DNA of 64,000 nt from JBBRMW01 sp965246845 (lineage in GTDB: Bacteria > Chloroflexota > Anaerolineae > Aggregatilineales > UBA2796): contig CBDFFR010000012.1 of the NCBI GenBank assembly GCA_965246845.1, positions 1,798,001-1,862,000 on the forward strand, read 5' to 3'. Positions 8,209 to 17,532 of the stretch are shown here, piece after piece. The number at the start of each line of letters is the position of its first letter. Positions within the stretch are counted from its first letter, which is position 1. The position numbers were made by a program, and so were the translations under genes. Below the pieces are notes generated by a model. That model was not told where the DNA came from. It did not search any database and saw only the letters and a list, made by a program, of their open reading frames with translations.

Positions 8209-9918
8209 CTAGCGCCTGCTTGCGAGGTTGACGAATATCGCGATGACCCACCCGGCGGTGAAGAGCATCCCAAAACGGGTGTGAAGCTGTGCCGTTTTGC
8301 GCAGGACCGGGTGCAGCGCCTTCGGGTCGCTATTCGCGGAGACGCGCTGCATGAGCGCCACCGCCGCCGGAAGTGTGGCGAGCGCGACGACGGTATACCA
8401 GGGCGCGAGCTGAAACACGATCATCGCGAGCAGCAGTGCATAGCTCCCGCCGATGAGCAGGAAATATTCGAGATTGGCACGCCGCCGTCCCAACAGCGTC
8501 GCGAGCGTGCGCTTCCCGATCTGGCGGTCGCTTTCGAGGTCGCGCAGGTTGTTGGCGTGCAGGATCGCGGCGACGAGCAGCCCGACCGGGAGCGCGGCAA
8601 GCAGTACCAGCACGTTGATTTCGCGGACCTGCACATAATATGCGCCCAGCACAATCACCGGACCCATGAAGATAAAGACAGTGATCTCGCCGAGACCGAT
8701 ATAAGCGAGCGCGGCAGGTCCGGCAGTATAGAAAAACCCGGCTAGTACGCTGACGACTCCCAAAATCAGGATGAACGGTCCGCTCACGCTGACCAGATAC
8801 AGCCCGATCAGCGATCCAATCGCAAAGGCCGCAATGCCTTCGATGAAGACCTGACGCGGCGTGAGCAGCCCAAGCTGGATCGCTTTGCCGATACCAAGCG
8901 ATTCGACCGAATCTGCGCCCTTGCGATAGTCGTAGTAATCATTGATCAGGTTGGTTCCGGCCTGCAGTGCGATAGAGCCGATCACAGTCAGCACGAACAG
9001 CCATAGGTCGAACTTGCCTGCGTAGGCGGCCAGTGCCGCGCCAAGCGAGACGGGGACCACCGCCGCGCCGAAACTCCAGGGACGCGCCGCGCGCCACAAA
9101 ATGCCGAGCGTTCTCCGCACCGGGTTTTCTTCCGCACTTGCCGCGCTGCGCGGCTGCCAGGGGATGAGCGCGGGCGCGATGAAATCAAGGGCGAGGCTGA
9201 ACGCCCAGCCAAGCAGCGCGAAGACGACGATCCCCGCGCCGAGCCGTTCCAATTGCAAAAGCTGAAAGGCGTTCCACGTCAGATAACCGATGCCCTCCTG
9301 CGCGCCCGCGAAGACTTCCGCGCCGAGCAGCAGCGTCAGCGTGTAGGAGAGGCCGAGTTTGAGCGTGTTGAGGATGCTTGGCAACGCCGCCGGGAGCGCG
9401 ACTGTCAGGAAAATGTCGAGGCGGCTTGCGCCGAAGCTGCGCGCGACCTCGAAATATTTAGGTTCGATGCGCCGCACCGCCGCCGCTACATCCAACAAAA
9501 CAAGGAAGAAAATCCCGAAGCCGAGTGAGAAGATGCGCGTCCGTTCGGAAAGGCCGCCGAGCAGCGCGATAAAGAAGATCAGTACGATCTTCGGGATCGG
9601 GTTGAGCAGGGAAGCAATCGGGTCGAGGATCGCGTTCACGAGGCGGCTGGTTCCCATCAGCAGACCCAGCAGCACGCCGGGGATCGCGCCTGCGAGGAAG
9701 CCGAGCGTCACGCGCATGATGCTGGCTGCCAGCGCCGACCACAATTCGCCACTCTGCGCAAGGTCGGCCAGCGTGCGGAGGATGTTGCTCGGCTTCGGCC
9801 AAAACAGCGGATTGAGCAGCCTCACCGATACTGCCCACTCCCATGCGAGCAGCAGCAAAATCGGAGAGAGGACGGGCAGTATCGATTCGAGATAACGCAG
9901 CGGGCGGACGCGAGTCAT
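8209..9918 (-). CDS. ABC permease fused to MenA-like prenyltransferase
   Basis: One uninterrupted 569-residue frame. Residues about 1-255 are an SsuC/TauC-type ABC permease with the EAA loop EVARSFGASRLDIFLTVALP (157-176). Residues about 268-569 are a UbiA-superfamily prenyltransferase closest to MenA: NLINDYYDYRKG (D327xxD330), GKAIQLGLLTPRQV and NNLRDLESD (D460xxxD464). MenA attaches a polyprenyl chain to 1,4-dihydroxy-2-naphthoate in menaquinone synthesis. No stop separates the domains. A GTG at 9118-9120 (V267) has GGAAG 8 nt upstream and could start a separate 303-residue MenA, so both a fusion and a separate product are possible. The matching ABC ATPase lies 24 bp upstream; no substrate-binding protein is present. 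Confidence 0.85.
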   Translation of the reverse strand: MTRVRPLRYLESILPVLSPILLLLAWEWAVSVRLLNPLFWPKPSNILRTLADLAQSGELWSALAASIMRVTLGFLAGAIPGVLLGLLMGTSRLVNAILDPIASLLNPIPKIVLIFFIALLGGLSERTRIFSLGFGIFFLVLLDVAAAVRRIEPKYFEVARSFGASRLDIFLTVALPAALPSILNTLKLGLSYTLTLLLGAEVFAGAQEGIGYLTWNAFQLLQLERLGAGIVVFALLGWAFSLALDFIAPALIPWQPRSAASAEENPVRRTLGILWRAARPWSFGAAVVPVSLGAALAAYAGKFDLWLFVLTVIGSIALQAGTNLINDYYDYRKGADSVESLGIGKAIQLGLLTPRQVFIEGIAAFAIGSLIGLYLVSVSGPFILILGVVSVLAGFFYTAGPAALAYIGLGEITVFIFMGPVIVLGAYYVQVREINVLVLLAALPVGLLVAAILHANNLRDLESDRQIGKRTLATLLGRRRANLEYFLLIGGSYALLLAMIVFQLAPWYTVVALATLPAAVALMQRVSANSDPKALHPVLRKTAQLHTRFGMLFTAGWVIAIFVNLASRR

Positions 9919-9942
9919 AGATGATCCTCTTTGATTATTCGG

Positions 9943-10719
9943 CTATGCCCGGTCCACCTCGGCGCGAAGCAAGCCCCATACTTCCGCGAAGAGCGCCCCG
10001 AAACGCGCATCACTACGCAATGTGAGGACATCCCGCGGGCGTTCAAAATCGACGGGCAAATCCGCGAGGATGCGCCCCGGACGCGCCGACATGACGACGA
10101 TCCGGTCCGCGAGCGTGAGCGCTTCATCGATGCTGTGCGTGACGAACAGGATCGTCGTCCCGCTTTCCTGCCAGAGTTTCAGCAGCGTTTCCTGCAAGAG
10201 CAGCCGCGTTTGCGCGTCGAGCGCCCCGAAAGGCTCATCCATGAGCAGCACATCCGGGTCATAAGCGAACGCCCGCGCCAGCCCGACGCGCTGCTGCATC
10301 CCGCCCGAAAGCTGGTGCGGGTACGCTTCCGCGAAGCGTTCAAGGCCGATCTTCGCCGCCCATTCGCGCGCAATGCGGTTGCGCTCCGCATAGGGAACGC
10401 GGCGCGTGCGCAAGCCGTAGCCGATATTTTCCAGTGCAGTCATCCAGGGGAACACCGACGCGCCCTGAAAGACCATGGCGGAAGCAGTGCGCGTCGGGTC
10501 GGCGTGGTGGATGATTGCAGTACCCGTCAGCGGGCGTTGCAGCCCGGCCAGCGTGCGCAGTAACGTCGTCTTACCACACCCCGACGGTCCGACGATGCAC
10601 ACGAATTCACCTTCGTTTACGGTCAGGCTCACGCGGTCAAGCGCGAGTAACCTGCCGGAGCCGGAGCGGTCCGCGAACTGCACGGAGAGGTCGGAGACGG
10701 AAACCTTTGGGGTGTTCAT
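9943..10719 (-). CDS. ABC transporter ATPase, nitrate/sulfonate/taurine type
   Basis: The 258-residue ATPase has Walker A GPSGCGKTT, Q-loop VFQGASVFPW, signature LSGGMQQR, Walker B VLLMDEPFGALD and switch VTHSIDEAL. The FPW after the Q-loop and DEPFGALDAQTR are typical of SsuB/TauB/NrtD/ThiZ-like ATPases. It is the first gene of a two-gene unit with the permease-MenA gene. Candidate substrates are sulfonates, nitrate, bicarbonate or thiamine precursors; without a binding protein the substrate stays open. Confidence 0.88.
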   Translation of the reverse strand: MNTPKVSVSDLSVQFADRSGSGRLLALDRVSLTVNEGEFVCIVGPSGCGKTTLLRTLAGLQRPLTGTAIIHHADPTRTASAMVFQGASVFPWMTALENIGYGLRTRRVPYAERNRIAREWAAKIGLERFAEAYPHQLSGGMQQRVGLARAFAYDPDVLLMDEPFGALDAQTRLLLQETLLKLWQESGTTILFVTHSIDEALTLADRIVVMSARPGRILADLPVDFERPRDVLTLRSDARFGALFAEVWGLLRAEVDRA

Positions 10720-10787
10720 ATTGCTGATTATAACGCTGTTGTATAATGAAAGTGGCGCATCTGTTATAATATTCCGCTTGTGTCGAA

Positions 10788-12644
10788 ATGTATGAACGGA
10801 TACTCCGCAATTTGAGAAAATCCCAACGAGACGTCGTAACCCCGGTTGTGCTGCGTCGACAGCTTCTAATTATCACGGGGCTGCTTCTGTTCATCGCATT
10901 TAGCCGCGTGCTACGGCTGAACACAAATGGGTTTCATAAGGATGAAATCTGGTCCGTCTGGCAAACCTTTGGCAGCCCGACGCAAATTATCGGGTGGACA
11001 CCCTGGGACTGGGGACCTCTTTACTACCTCTTCATCGGTCTCTGGAAGGAATTGGTGGGGCTGCATCCCATCGCGTTACGCACCTCTTCTTCTCTGTTTT
11101 CGATTATTACAGCCGCATTCATCTACCGTCTTGCGCAGAAGCAGTTCGGCTACACGGCGGCGTGCCTCGGCGTCCTGGCCTATGGTGCGCTGGGTTTCAG
11201 TATGTATTTTTCTGGAATTCTACGTGCATATGCGCTGCTCGAACTGGTGGGTGCGTGCGGATTCTGGCTGATGCTGCGCTATTTCGAGCGCCCGGTCTGG
11301 CGGCGAATGATCCCCCTTGTACTCAGCCTGTCTACACTGATCTATATTCAGCTTTCCGGCGTGTTCATGATTGCGTTCATGGGTCTGTTTTCGTTAGTCG
11401 TGTATCCCCGCAAGTGGTCGCGCTGGGTCGTACCGCTCGTCCTCACCCTCGTTGTATGTCTTCCCATTCTGCCGCGTATCTTCGGGTACGCCTCAACTGC
11501 CAATCCCATGCTCGCCACAAACAATACCCTGGTCAACGATGTCCTCCGATTGTTAGCGGATTATGCCGGAACCGGAGCGCCGTTGTTGCTGATCATCGCT
11601 GTTGCAGCGGGCATTATGCTCTTCTGGCGCAATCCACGCTGGCGGGTGGCGTTGGTCCTGAGCTGGTGGGCAACATTCCCTTTACTGCTTGGGCTGAATG
11701 GCCGCCTTCGTGGTTTCTTCTATAGTGAGTTGTCGCACGTCTATTTTTCGCGCTACTTCTGGTGGGTGGCGTTCTCATTCGTGCTATGGGTCGGGTGGGG
11801 GTTGTCACGTTTGACGGTGCGGCTGAGAGTCGTGAGCGTTTTGCTCCTGAGTGCTTGTATTCTCCTGCCACTGCCATCCAGCTATCAATCTGACGCTGCG
11901 CCCTACGTGGAAACATTCGGCTGGCTTGCGAAGCACGCGCGATGGGGTGATGTTTTGCTCATCGATAAATCGCTTCGGGACAATCATCCGCCTTATGAGT
12001 GGGAATACATCGTCCGCACATTCATGCCGAATGGCATCCAAATCGTCGATGCACCGGGCGCTCATCGTCGGGTTTGGTTCGCGGGCATAGATACGTGGCA
12101 GGACCCACAAACGCGCGCTGCAGTGGAGAAGGGACGCATTGCAGAGGAATTCGTGGGACCCTGGAATTTTCTCATCCGATTGTACGAAGGACCTCCCGAA
12201 GAAGCGGGCATCCGATTCGAGAACGGAATGCGCTTTCATGGTATGGACCTGCTTGACACAAAGCAGATGTCGCCAGTGGTGACATTCCTCACGGGCGAAA
12301 GTGTGCGTGTGCGGCTGTGGTGGTCGGTGGATGAGCAACCAAAACTCGATTACAGCGTTGGCGTGTATATGATTTCGCCACTCACCGGACGGCTGCTTTT
12401 GAATAGTAGCAGCGCACCGCAAACCGATCCCAAAGAAACCAGCCAGTGGCAGCCGGGCCGTTTTTATATCGAGGAACGCACGCTCATCCTGCCCGTCAAC
12501 ATCAAAGCGATGGAGATTCCGGTCACGATGTCCGTTTATCAGTCATGGGACAACACGCGCATCGCTGCGCCGGAACAGAACAAAGACAAATTACTGACGT
12601 TGCTTCGGATCGATCTGCAAAGCTGGGAAGTGACACCGGGCTAG
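10788..12644 (+). CDS. GT39-like membrane glycosyltransferase
   Basis: A 618-residue polytopic protein with about 10-12 hydrophobic segments up to residue 380 and a soluble C-terminal domain of about 230 residues. After the first helix comes FHKDEIW, an early acidic pair of the kind GT-C (PMT/ArnT-like) enzymes use in catalysis, followed by WDWGPLYYLF. Such enzymes move sugars from polyprenyl-phosphate donors to acceptors on the outer face of the membrane. A TATAAT at 10765-10770 lies 18 bp before the start codon and may be its -10 box. The 3' end overlaps the convergent gene by 4 bp. Confidence 0.7.
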   Translation: MYERILRNLRKSQRDVVTPVVLRRQLLIITGLLLFIAFSRVLRLNTNGFHKDEIWSVWQTFGSPTQIIGWTPWDWGPLYYLFIGLWKELVGLHPIALRTSSSLFSIITAAFIYRLAQKQFGYTAACLGVLAYGALGFSMYFSGILRAYALLELVGACGFWLMLRYFERPVWRRMIPLVLSLSTLIYIQLSGVFMIAFMGLFSLVVYPRKWSRWVVPLVLTLVVCLPILPRIFGYASTANPMLATNNTLVNDVLRLLADYAGTGAPLLLIIAVAAGIMLFWRNPRWRVALVLSWWATFPLLLGLNGRLRGFFYSELSHVYFSRYFWWVAFSFVLWVGWGLSRLTVRLRVVSVLLLSACILLPLPSSYQSDAAPYVETFGWLAKHARWGDVLLIDKSLRDNHPPYEWEYIVRTFMPNGIQIVDAPGAHRRVWFAGIDTWQDPQTRAAVEKGRIAEEFVGPWNFLIRLYEGPPEEAGIRFENGMRFHGMDLLDTKQMSPVVTFLTGESVRVRLWWSVDEQPKLDYSVGVYMISPLTGRLLLNSSSAPQTDPKETSQWQPGRFYIEERTLILPVNIKAMEIPVTMSVYQSWDNTRIAAPEQNKDKLLTLLRIDLQSWEVTPG

Positions 12645-13939
12645 GTGCGTGGCACGCGCGAACGAATCAAAGACTCTTCCGCGTTGTCGGCGAACGGCTC
12701 GAAATATTTATTGACCAACGCCGGGAGTGCGATTCCGCCGACGTTGGTGCGCTTGCGGTAGGCTTCGCGCGCGGCTTCGAGGGTCTGCCAGGGCTTTTCA
12801 ACGGGCGTGCGGATCGCATCGTGCAGCATTAACCCGCCGAGGACGAGCGGCATATAGAGCAATGAAAGGCTCATCGGCAGGCGTCCGTCGAGCGCGTCCG
12901 CGATGCGGCTGGCTTGCGCGGCATGTTCATCCGGCGCTCCAACCGGGTCCTTCACCGCGCGCGAAAGCATGAAATAGGCGACGCGCACCGCGTCATGCAG
13001 CGCGGCAAGGTACAGCGCGCGGGTCAGGCGGGTCGGGTTGTTTAACGTGTCGGGGTCATCGATGAATGCCGCAAGGCGCTGAAACCAGCGCCCCGCTGTC
13101 AGGCTGAAACCCGGCTCCACCTGCAAACCATCTTCAAGCACATAGGTAACGCACTTCGCGATCAAAATCGCCTCACCGGGCAGCAGCGGGAAGCGAATCA
13201 ACTGGAAGCGCCGCTCCGTCTCGTCGATCACCGGCTCGTACATCTGCGTGCGCGAGACCGTATTGGCGATTTGCAACGTGCGCTGTTCGACAGTCGCGTA
13301 CAGGCGCTCGTCCTCCGCAAGGCGGCTGGCATCCCACAGGCTTTCGAGGCGCGGCGTGCGGTTCTCCGTCTTGTTGAGGACCACGCCGGGGATCACGCTG
13401 AACGCGCCATTAAGCGTGTTCAGCACGCGCGTATTGGCGGTGCGGCTGTTCGCGCCGAACCCGACTTCGTTGCGCAGGATATTGAGGCGCATCGGCGAGA
13501 GCGGGACCAGCCCCGGCACGCGCCCGCCGCTCAAATCGCGCATGACGCGCCCGCGCGGGCGGTGGAATTCGAGCAGGACCGAGAGCGGATAGTTCTCACC
13601 GGGCGGCGTCCCGACCTGCGGCGTGATCGGAATATGCAGCAGTCCCACTTCGCCCGGTCCGAGCGTGACGGGGATCGTCTCCTGCGCGGTAAAGATCAAC
13701 AGGCGGTTCCCGGCGGCGTCCTTCTTCGGAAGCTGGACCGTGACCGTGCCTTCGACCTTCTGGTCGTAAATGTTTTGCAGGATGAGCAATATCTCGAAAC
13801 TCTGGCCGACCGCCATTTGCTTCGGATAGATGCCCATCGCGGCCTGTACTGCTTCCGTGTTCAGCCGCGCCCCGGCACTGAGCATCCCCAGCACGTCCGG
13901 GTAGTATATATTGCGTTGTGCGGACCCTCGCGCCTGCAT
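12641..13939 (-). CDS. Unknown protein, paralogue of the next gene (A)
   Basis: The 432-residue protein is of no family I recognise. It is clearly homologous to the product of 13977-15314: both begin with YPD-LG----GARL, then GI-P----GQ-FE-LL--QN, a basic/acidic P---D--G-R segment, an EVG---P segment and a TPG--Y motif. The N-terminal third looks like a beta-sandwich, the C-terminal half is helix-rich, and no membrane segment or signal peptide is seen. The start at 13939 is supported by GGAGGAG 7 nt upstream; 37 bp separate it from the paralogue, so they are probably co-transcribed. Both lie between membrane glycosyltransferases. Confidence 0.75.
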   Translation of the reverse strand: MQARGSAQRNIYYPDVLGMLSAGARLNTEAVQAAMGIYPKQMAVGQSFEILLILQNIYDQKVEGTVTVQLPKKDAAGNRLLIFTAQETIPVTLGPGEVGLLHIPITPQVGTPPGENYPLSVLLEFHRPRGRVMRDLSGGRVPGLVPLSPMRLNILRNEVGFGANSRTANTRVLNTLNGAFSVIPGVVLNKTENRTPRLESLWDASRLAEDERLYATVEQRTLQIANTVSRTQMYEPVIDETERRFQLIRFPLLPGEAILIAKCVTYVLEDGLQVEPGFSLTAGRWFQRLAAFIDDPDTLNNPTRLTRALYLAALHDAVRVAYFMLSRAVKDPVGAPDEHAAQASRIADALDGRLPMSLSLLYMPLVLGGLMLHDAIRTPVEKPWQTLEAAREAYRKRTNVGGIALPALVNKYFEPFADNAEESLIRSRVPRT

Positions 13940-13976
13940 GGGCGTCTCCTCCGAAAAATAATTAAGGGAACGTCGA

Positions 13977-15314
13977 TCAATAGCGTCGAACGCGCAATCT
14001 TTCAATAGGATCGAGGTAGCGCTGCAAGTTCAACTGCCCATCGATTTGCGCGAGCGCGCGATCCATCAGGTCGTCGTGCAGGTTGAAGGCGAATTGGTTG
14101 TCGTCGTTGCGTTCCAGCTCGCGTTTGATACGCGCATTGATCAACATTTCCAGCGCATCGAGCGCGTGTTCACCGGGCATCATGAGGCGCGCGTTGCTGA
14201 GGATACCGCCCATCACCAGCGGAAGATAGATTCGCACGTAATCGAACGGCGCGCCCTGCCCGCTGAACGAGGCTGCCAGCGAAACCGCGTATTCGTGCAT
14301 TTCATCCACCGAACCGAGGTCTTCCGTCGTATTGCTGCGAAGCGCGGTAAAAGCAGCAATCGCGGCCTCGAACAACACATCTGCAAACAGGCGCTCGGTA
14401 ATCAGCTTCGGCACATCCTGCGCGAGCGTCGGCTCATTGATCAATTCCTGACACATGCGCAGGAACCAGTGTGGGTAGGCGTGCGTGTCCGCGCGCAGAT
14501 TCGGCGTAAGCTGACCTGTTTCCAGAACGAGCAGCATCAGCTTCGCAATGACGGTCGCCTCGCCTGCCCACAGACGGTATCCCCCTGCTTCGGCGCGGTA
14601 CTGAATCGCGCTCAACAACGGGACAAAAAGCTGCGCGCGATTGAGCTGTGGCGTCACGACGGAGGTATACGCACGTGCCTGCGTCGCGAGATCGGCATTG
14701 TCGTTGAAATCCGCGACCGTCCACAGGCTTTTCCAGCCCGCACGCGGTGGCTGTTCCAGCTTGCTGATGCCGGGCGGCTGGAGCGTGAACGGCGCGGTAA
14801 GCGTGACGCTCGTGCGGGTTTGCTTGCCCTGCGTCGCGACCGAGAACGAGAGCGCCTTGAGCTGGTCCACTTCGCTACGCGCGGTGTCGCTCAGGACATT
14901 CTCCACAGCGGCGGCATTGCTGCGCGGGGTGCGGACCTGCTGCGCGGCGGAGTCCTCGCGCTTGATCTCGACCTCGATTTGCATCTGATAGCCCGCGCCC
15001 GGCGTACTCTGCGGGTTGGCAATCGCGGGGAGCGAGACGTAGCCGACCTCTGCCGGACGCAGCCCGACGACGATCTTCTTATCCGCTTTGGTTGCGAAGC
15101 GGTTGCGCGTGCCGCTCAGGTCGCGGTCGGGGATAATCAGGCGCACCTGCGCATCGAGGTCCGCGCCGCTGTTGTTCTGGATCAGCAGCAGCGCCTCGAA
15201 GACCTGCCCCGCGACCGGGGAACCGGGGCGAATGCCGAACGCCACATCCGCCAGATCGACCGTCAGCCGCGCGCCCTTCGTGATTTCGCCCAAAATATCT
15301 GGATAGTTCGCCAT
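13977..15314 (-). CDS. Unknown protein, paralogue of the previous gene (B)
   Basis: A 445-residue protein sharing the domain plan of the 12641-13939 product, with similarity strongest in the first 120 residues. Residues 1-250 look beta-rich with a long polar linker near 130-160; residues 250-445 look helical. The C-terminus includes IYLPLVMGGILSNARLM, matching LYMPLVLGGLMLHDAI of the paralogue, so the homology runs along the whole length. No catalytic motif is visible. It is the upstream gene of the pair, and the glycosyltransferase gene at 15342-17438 lies 27 bp further upstream on the same strand, so all three may form one transcript. Confidence 0.75.
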   Translation of the reverse strand: MANYPDILGEITKGARLTVDLADVAFGIRPGSPVAGQVFEALLLIQNNSGADLDAQVRLIIPDRDLSGTRNRFATKADKKIVVGLRPAEVGYVSLPAIANPQSTPGAGYQMQIEVEIKREDSAAQQVRTPRSNAAAVENVLSDTARSEVDQLKALSFSVATQGKQTRTSVTLTAPFTLQPPGISKLEQPPRAGWKSLWTVADFNDNADLATQARAYTSVVTPQLNRAQLFVPLLSAIQYRAEAGGYRLWAGEATVIAKLMLLVLETGQLTPNLRADTHAYPHWFLRMCQELINEPTLAQDVPKLITERLFADVLFEAAIAAFTALRSNTTEDLGSVDEMHEYAVSLAASFSGQGAPFDYVRIYLPLVMGGILSNARLMMPGEHALDALEMLINARIKRELERNDDNQFAFNLHDDLMDRALAQIDGQLNLQRYLDPIERLRVRRY

Positions 15315-15341
15315 AAGGTCCCCCTGCCCATGTAGTGTACC

Positions 15342-17438
15342 TCATTTGAGCGGAACCATCTCCGGCGTGAAGCCCGTCGGCGCTTCGTAAAGCAGGAACA
15401 CCAGTTCCGTCGTGTTCTCCGTATGGTTCGGCTCCCAGAATGTGGCCGTGACGGGTATCGTCTGTCCTCCCGGAAAGAGCGTCCGCAGGCGGGCCAAATC
15501 GTCCTGACGTTCGCGCGGGAGCATGACCGCAACCGGGCGCTTGTAGGCTTCCGGGTTGAGGTTCCAGCCCGCCATCTGGTCGAGCGCATCTTCGGTGAAG
15601 TACCACGCTTGCCGGGGGTACATCTGGTATGAGACGATGTTGCTGTTCCCGACCCGGCTGGGGAATTTGCCGAGGATCACCAGAAAGCGCCCTTCATCGA
15701 CGCTGCGCATAGCCGTCTTCGCCATCGCATCATCGTAAAAATTCGTAGGAGAGAACAAATAGTGTTGGGTCGGCAGATAGTCCAGATACCAGAAGAGCGT
15801 GCCGCCGATGAGCAGGAACGCGCCAATCGCGAGCGTGATTTTGCCAATCAACGCGGGACGCTCGAATATCCGCCCAAAGGCGATCCCGATGCCTTGCGCG
15901 CCCGCGCCGACCAGCAGCGCCAGCGGCGGCAAGGCCGGGACGAAGCGTTCATACTCCGGGGGAGTCGCCCCGAAGACGCCGACGACGACCATCACGAGGA
16001 ACGCCCAACCAGGCGCAAGCGCCCAGCGCGGTCGTTTCCACAACAGCAGAAAGCTCATGCTGACCCCGATCAGGAGCAACGGCGGCGCGAACGGTCCGGT
16101 CAGCGGCGAACCCGGTCCGACCCAGGGCGAGTTGTCGCGCGTCGAATAGAGTGCGCCGAAGGTGCGGAAGATTTGATCCGCTGTGTACTGGCCGAACTCA
16201 CCCTGCGCGATTTTGCGCCCCAGCTCCCCATTCAGCAGAATATTGGTCGCATCGGCGCGGGTACTCACCGGCTGCCTGAAATAGACCAGATGAAAAAAGT
16301 GTGGTGCGAGGACCAGCACCGCCACGACCGGGATAATCGTCAGCTTGCGAAGCTGCCCGGCGACGACGCGCTGGGCCTGATCCGGCTGGGCGCGGTCCCG
16401 CATCCATTGGAAGATCAACCACGCCACCATTGCGACCGGGATTAACCGACCACCGATGTAATACAGTTGCGAATGCGCGAGGAAAACCCCGGCCAGTGCA
16501 TAATCGGTGTTGGAACGCCGCCGCAGCCCGCGCAGCAATAAATAGAACGCGAGTGCCCCGAAGAGCGAATCGTAGGGCTGGTTCAAGCCCTGCCGTGCGA
16601 AGAACATGCTCATCACGAGCGGCGTTATAAACAGCGCAGCGACCAGCGCCGCCCGCCACCCGTAAATCTCGCGTGCAAGCAGGTAGAGCGCGCCGATACC
16701 GAGCGTACTGGCAATTGCGGCGGGCAGTCGCGCGGCGGCAATCGTATTCCCTAGCAACTGGATCGCAAGGGCGATTTGCATGGTGTACGTGCGCGGGTGG
16801 CTATCGACGCCCGGACCAAACGGATTTTCGATCATGCCACCCTGAAACAGGTCCAGCCCTTCGCGCGCAAACTTCGATTCGTCGCCATCGAAGGGAAGGA
16901 GCGTCGTGTTCAAATTCGTGAGGCGTAGAACGCCCGCGAAAAGGACCAGCCCGACGATCAGCGCCCATTCCCAACGCAGCGGCTTTTTATCAGGCGAATA
17001 GGGTTCGCCCGCTCGCGGCGCGACGGCCAGCACGCACGCGACCATCGCGCCCAGCCACAGCGCCAGATATTCCCAGATCGTCGCGCCCGGTGGATATTGC
17101 ACTGCGCGCAATGTAACCCAGACTGTCAGGCCGACCGCAACCGCGACCCACCCCCGGCGAATGCGCAGCGGTTCGACATAATCGGAGTCCGGCGTAGCGG
17201 GCGCAACCGTGCTGTCATAGCTCAGATAGGGAGCGCGACCGATCAGATAAAGCGTAATCGCCGCACCGAACAATATCCAGACCAGACCGCCGCTCGTCAC
17301 CAGATTGGGCGGGTCGCGAAAGATCGCGAGTTCGCCCCCAAACATCATTGCCAGACCGAGCAGCATCATCAGGAAGCGCGGAATTCGCCCCGTCGCGAGC
17401 GGCAGCGCGGGCGCTGCGGGTTGAGCCGTTTGTTCCAT
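15342..17438 (-). CDS. GT39-like membrane glycosyltransferase
   Basis: A 698-residue polytopic protein. After three N-terminal helices and a polar loop comes FDGDESKFAREGLDL, the acidic GT-C motif, then SHPRTYTMQIALAI. About 12 further hydrophobic segments follow, and a C-terminal soluble domain of about 150 residues. Family members transfer sugars from lipid-phosphate donors. The start at 17438 (MEQTAQ) is preferred because the 22 residues upstream in frame look non-coding; neither start has a strong ribosome binding site. The upstream end overlaps no gene, and the divergent lipoprotein gene starts 95 bp away. Confidence 0.7.
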   Translation of the reverse strand: MEQTAQPAAPALPLATGRIPRFLMMLLGLAMMFGGELAIFRDPPNLVTSGGLVWILFGAAITLYLIGRAPYLSYDSTVAPATPDSDYVEPLRIRRGWVAVAVGLTVWVTLRAVQYPPGATIWEYLALWLGAMVACVLAVAPRAGEPYSPDKKPLRWEWALIVGLVLFAGVLRLTNLNTTLLPFDGDESKFAREGLDLFQGGMIENPFGPGVDSHPRTYTMQIALAIQLLGNTIAAARLPAAIASTLGIGALYLLAREIYGWRAALVAALFITPLVMSMFFARQGLNQPYDSLFGALAFYLLLRGLRRRSNTDYALAGVFLAHSQLYYIGGRLIPVAMVAWLIFQWMRDRAQPDQAQRVVAGQLRKLTIIPVVAVLVLAPHFFHLVYFRQPVSTRADATNILLNGELGRKIAQGEFGQYTADQIFRTFGALYSTRDNSPWVGPGSPLTGPFAPPLLLIGVSMSFLLLWKRPRWALAPGWAFLVMVVVGVFGATPPEYERFVPALPPLALLVGAGAQGIGIAFGRIFERPALIGKITLAIGAFLLIGGTLFWYLDYLPTQHYLFSPTNFYDDAMAKTAMRSVDEGRFLVILGKFPSRVGNSNIVSYQMYPRQAWYFTEDALDQMAGWNLNPEAYKRPVAVMLPRERQDDLARLRTLFPGGQTIPVTATFWEPNHTENTTELVFLLYEAPTGFTPEMVPLK

Positions 17439-17532
17439 GCAATTAGGACTTCGTGAGTGAGTATTAGTGCTTTGGTCGTGGATTATACCGTGTTCGGTGT
17501 ACACTCAAGGTCTTAAACAAGGCAGGGCAAGG

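Noticed and set aside
14046..15335. 429-codon open frame on the plus strand
   Set aside because: It is antisense to the paralogous unknown gene 13977-15314. Its Arg/Glu/His-rich composition is typical of antisense frames in GC-rich DNA, while the minus frame shares homology with its neighbour.
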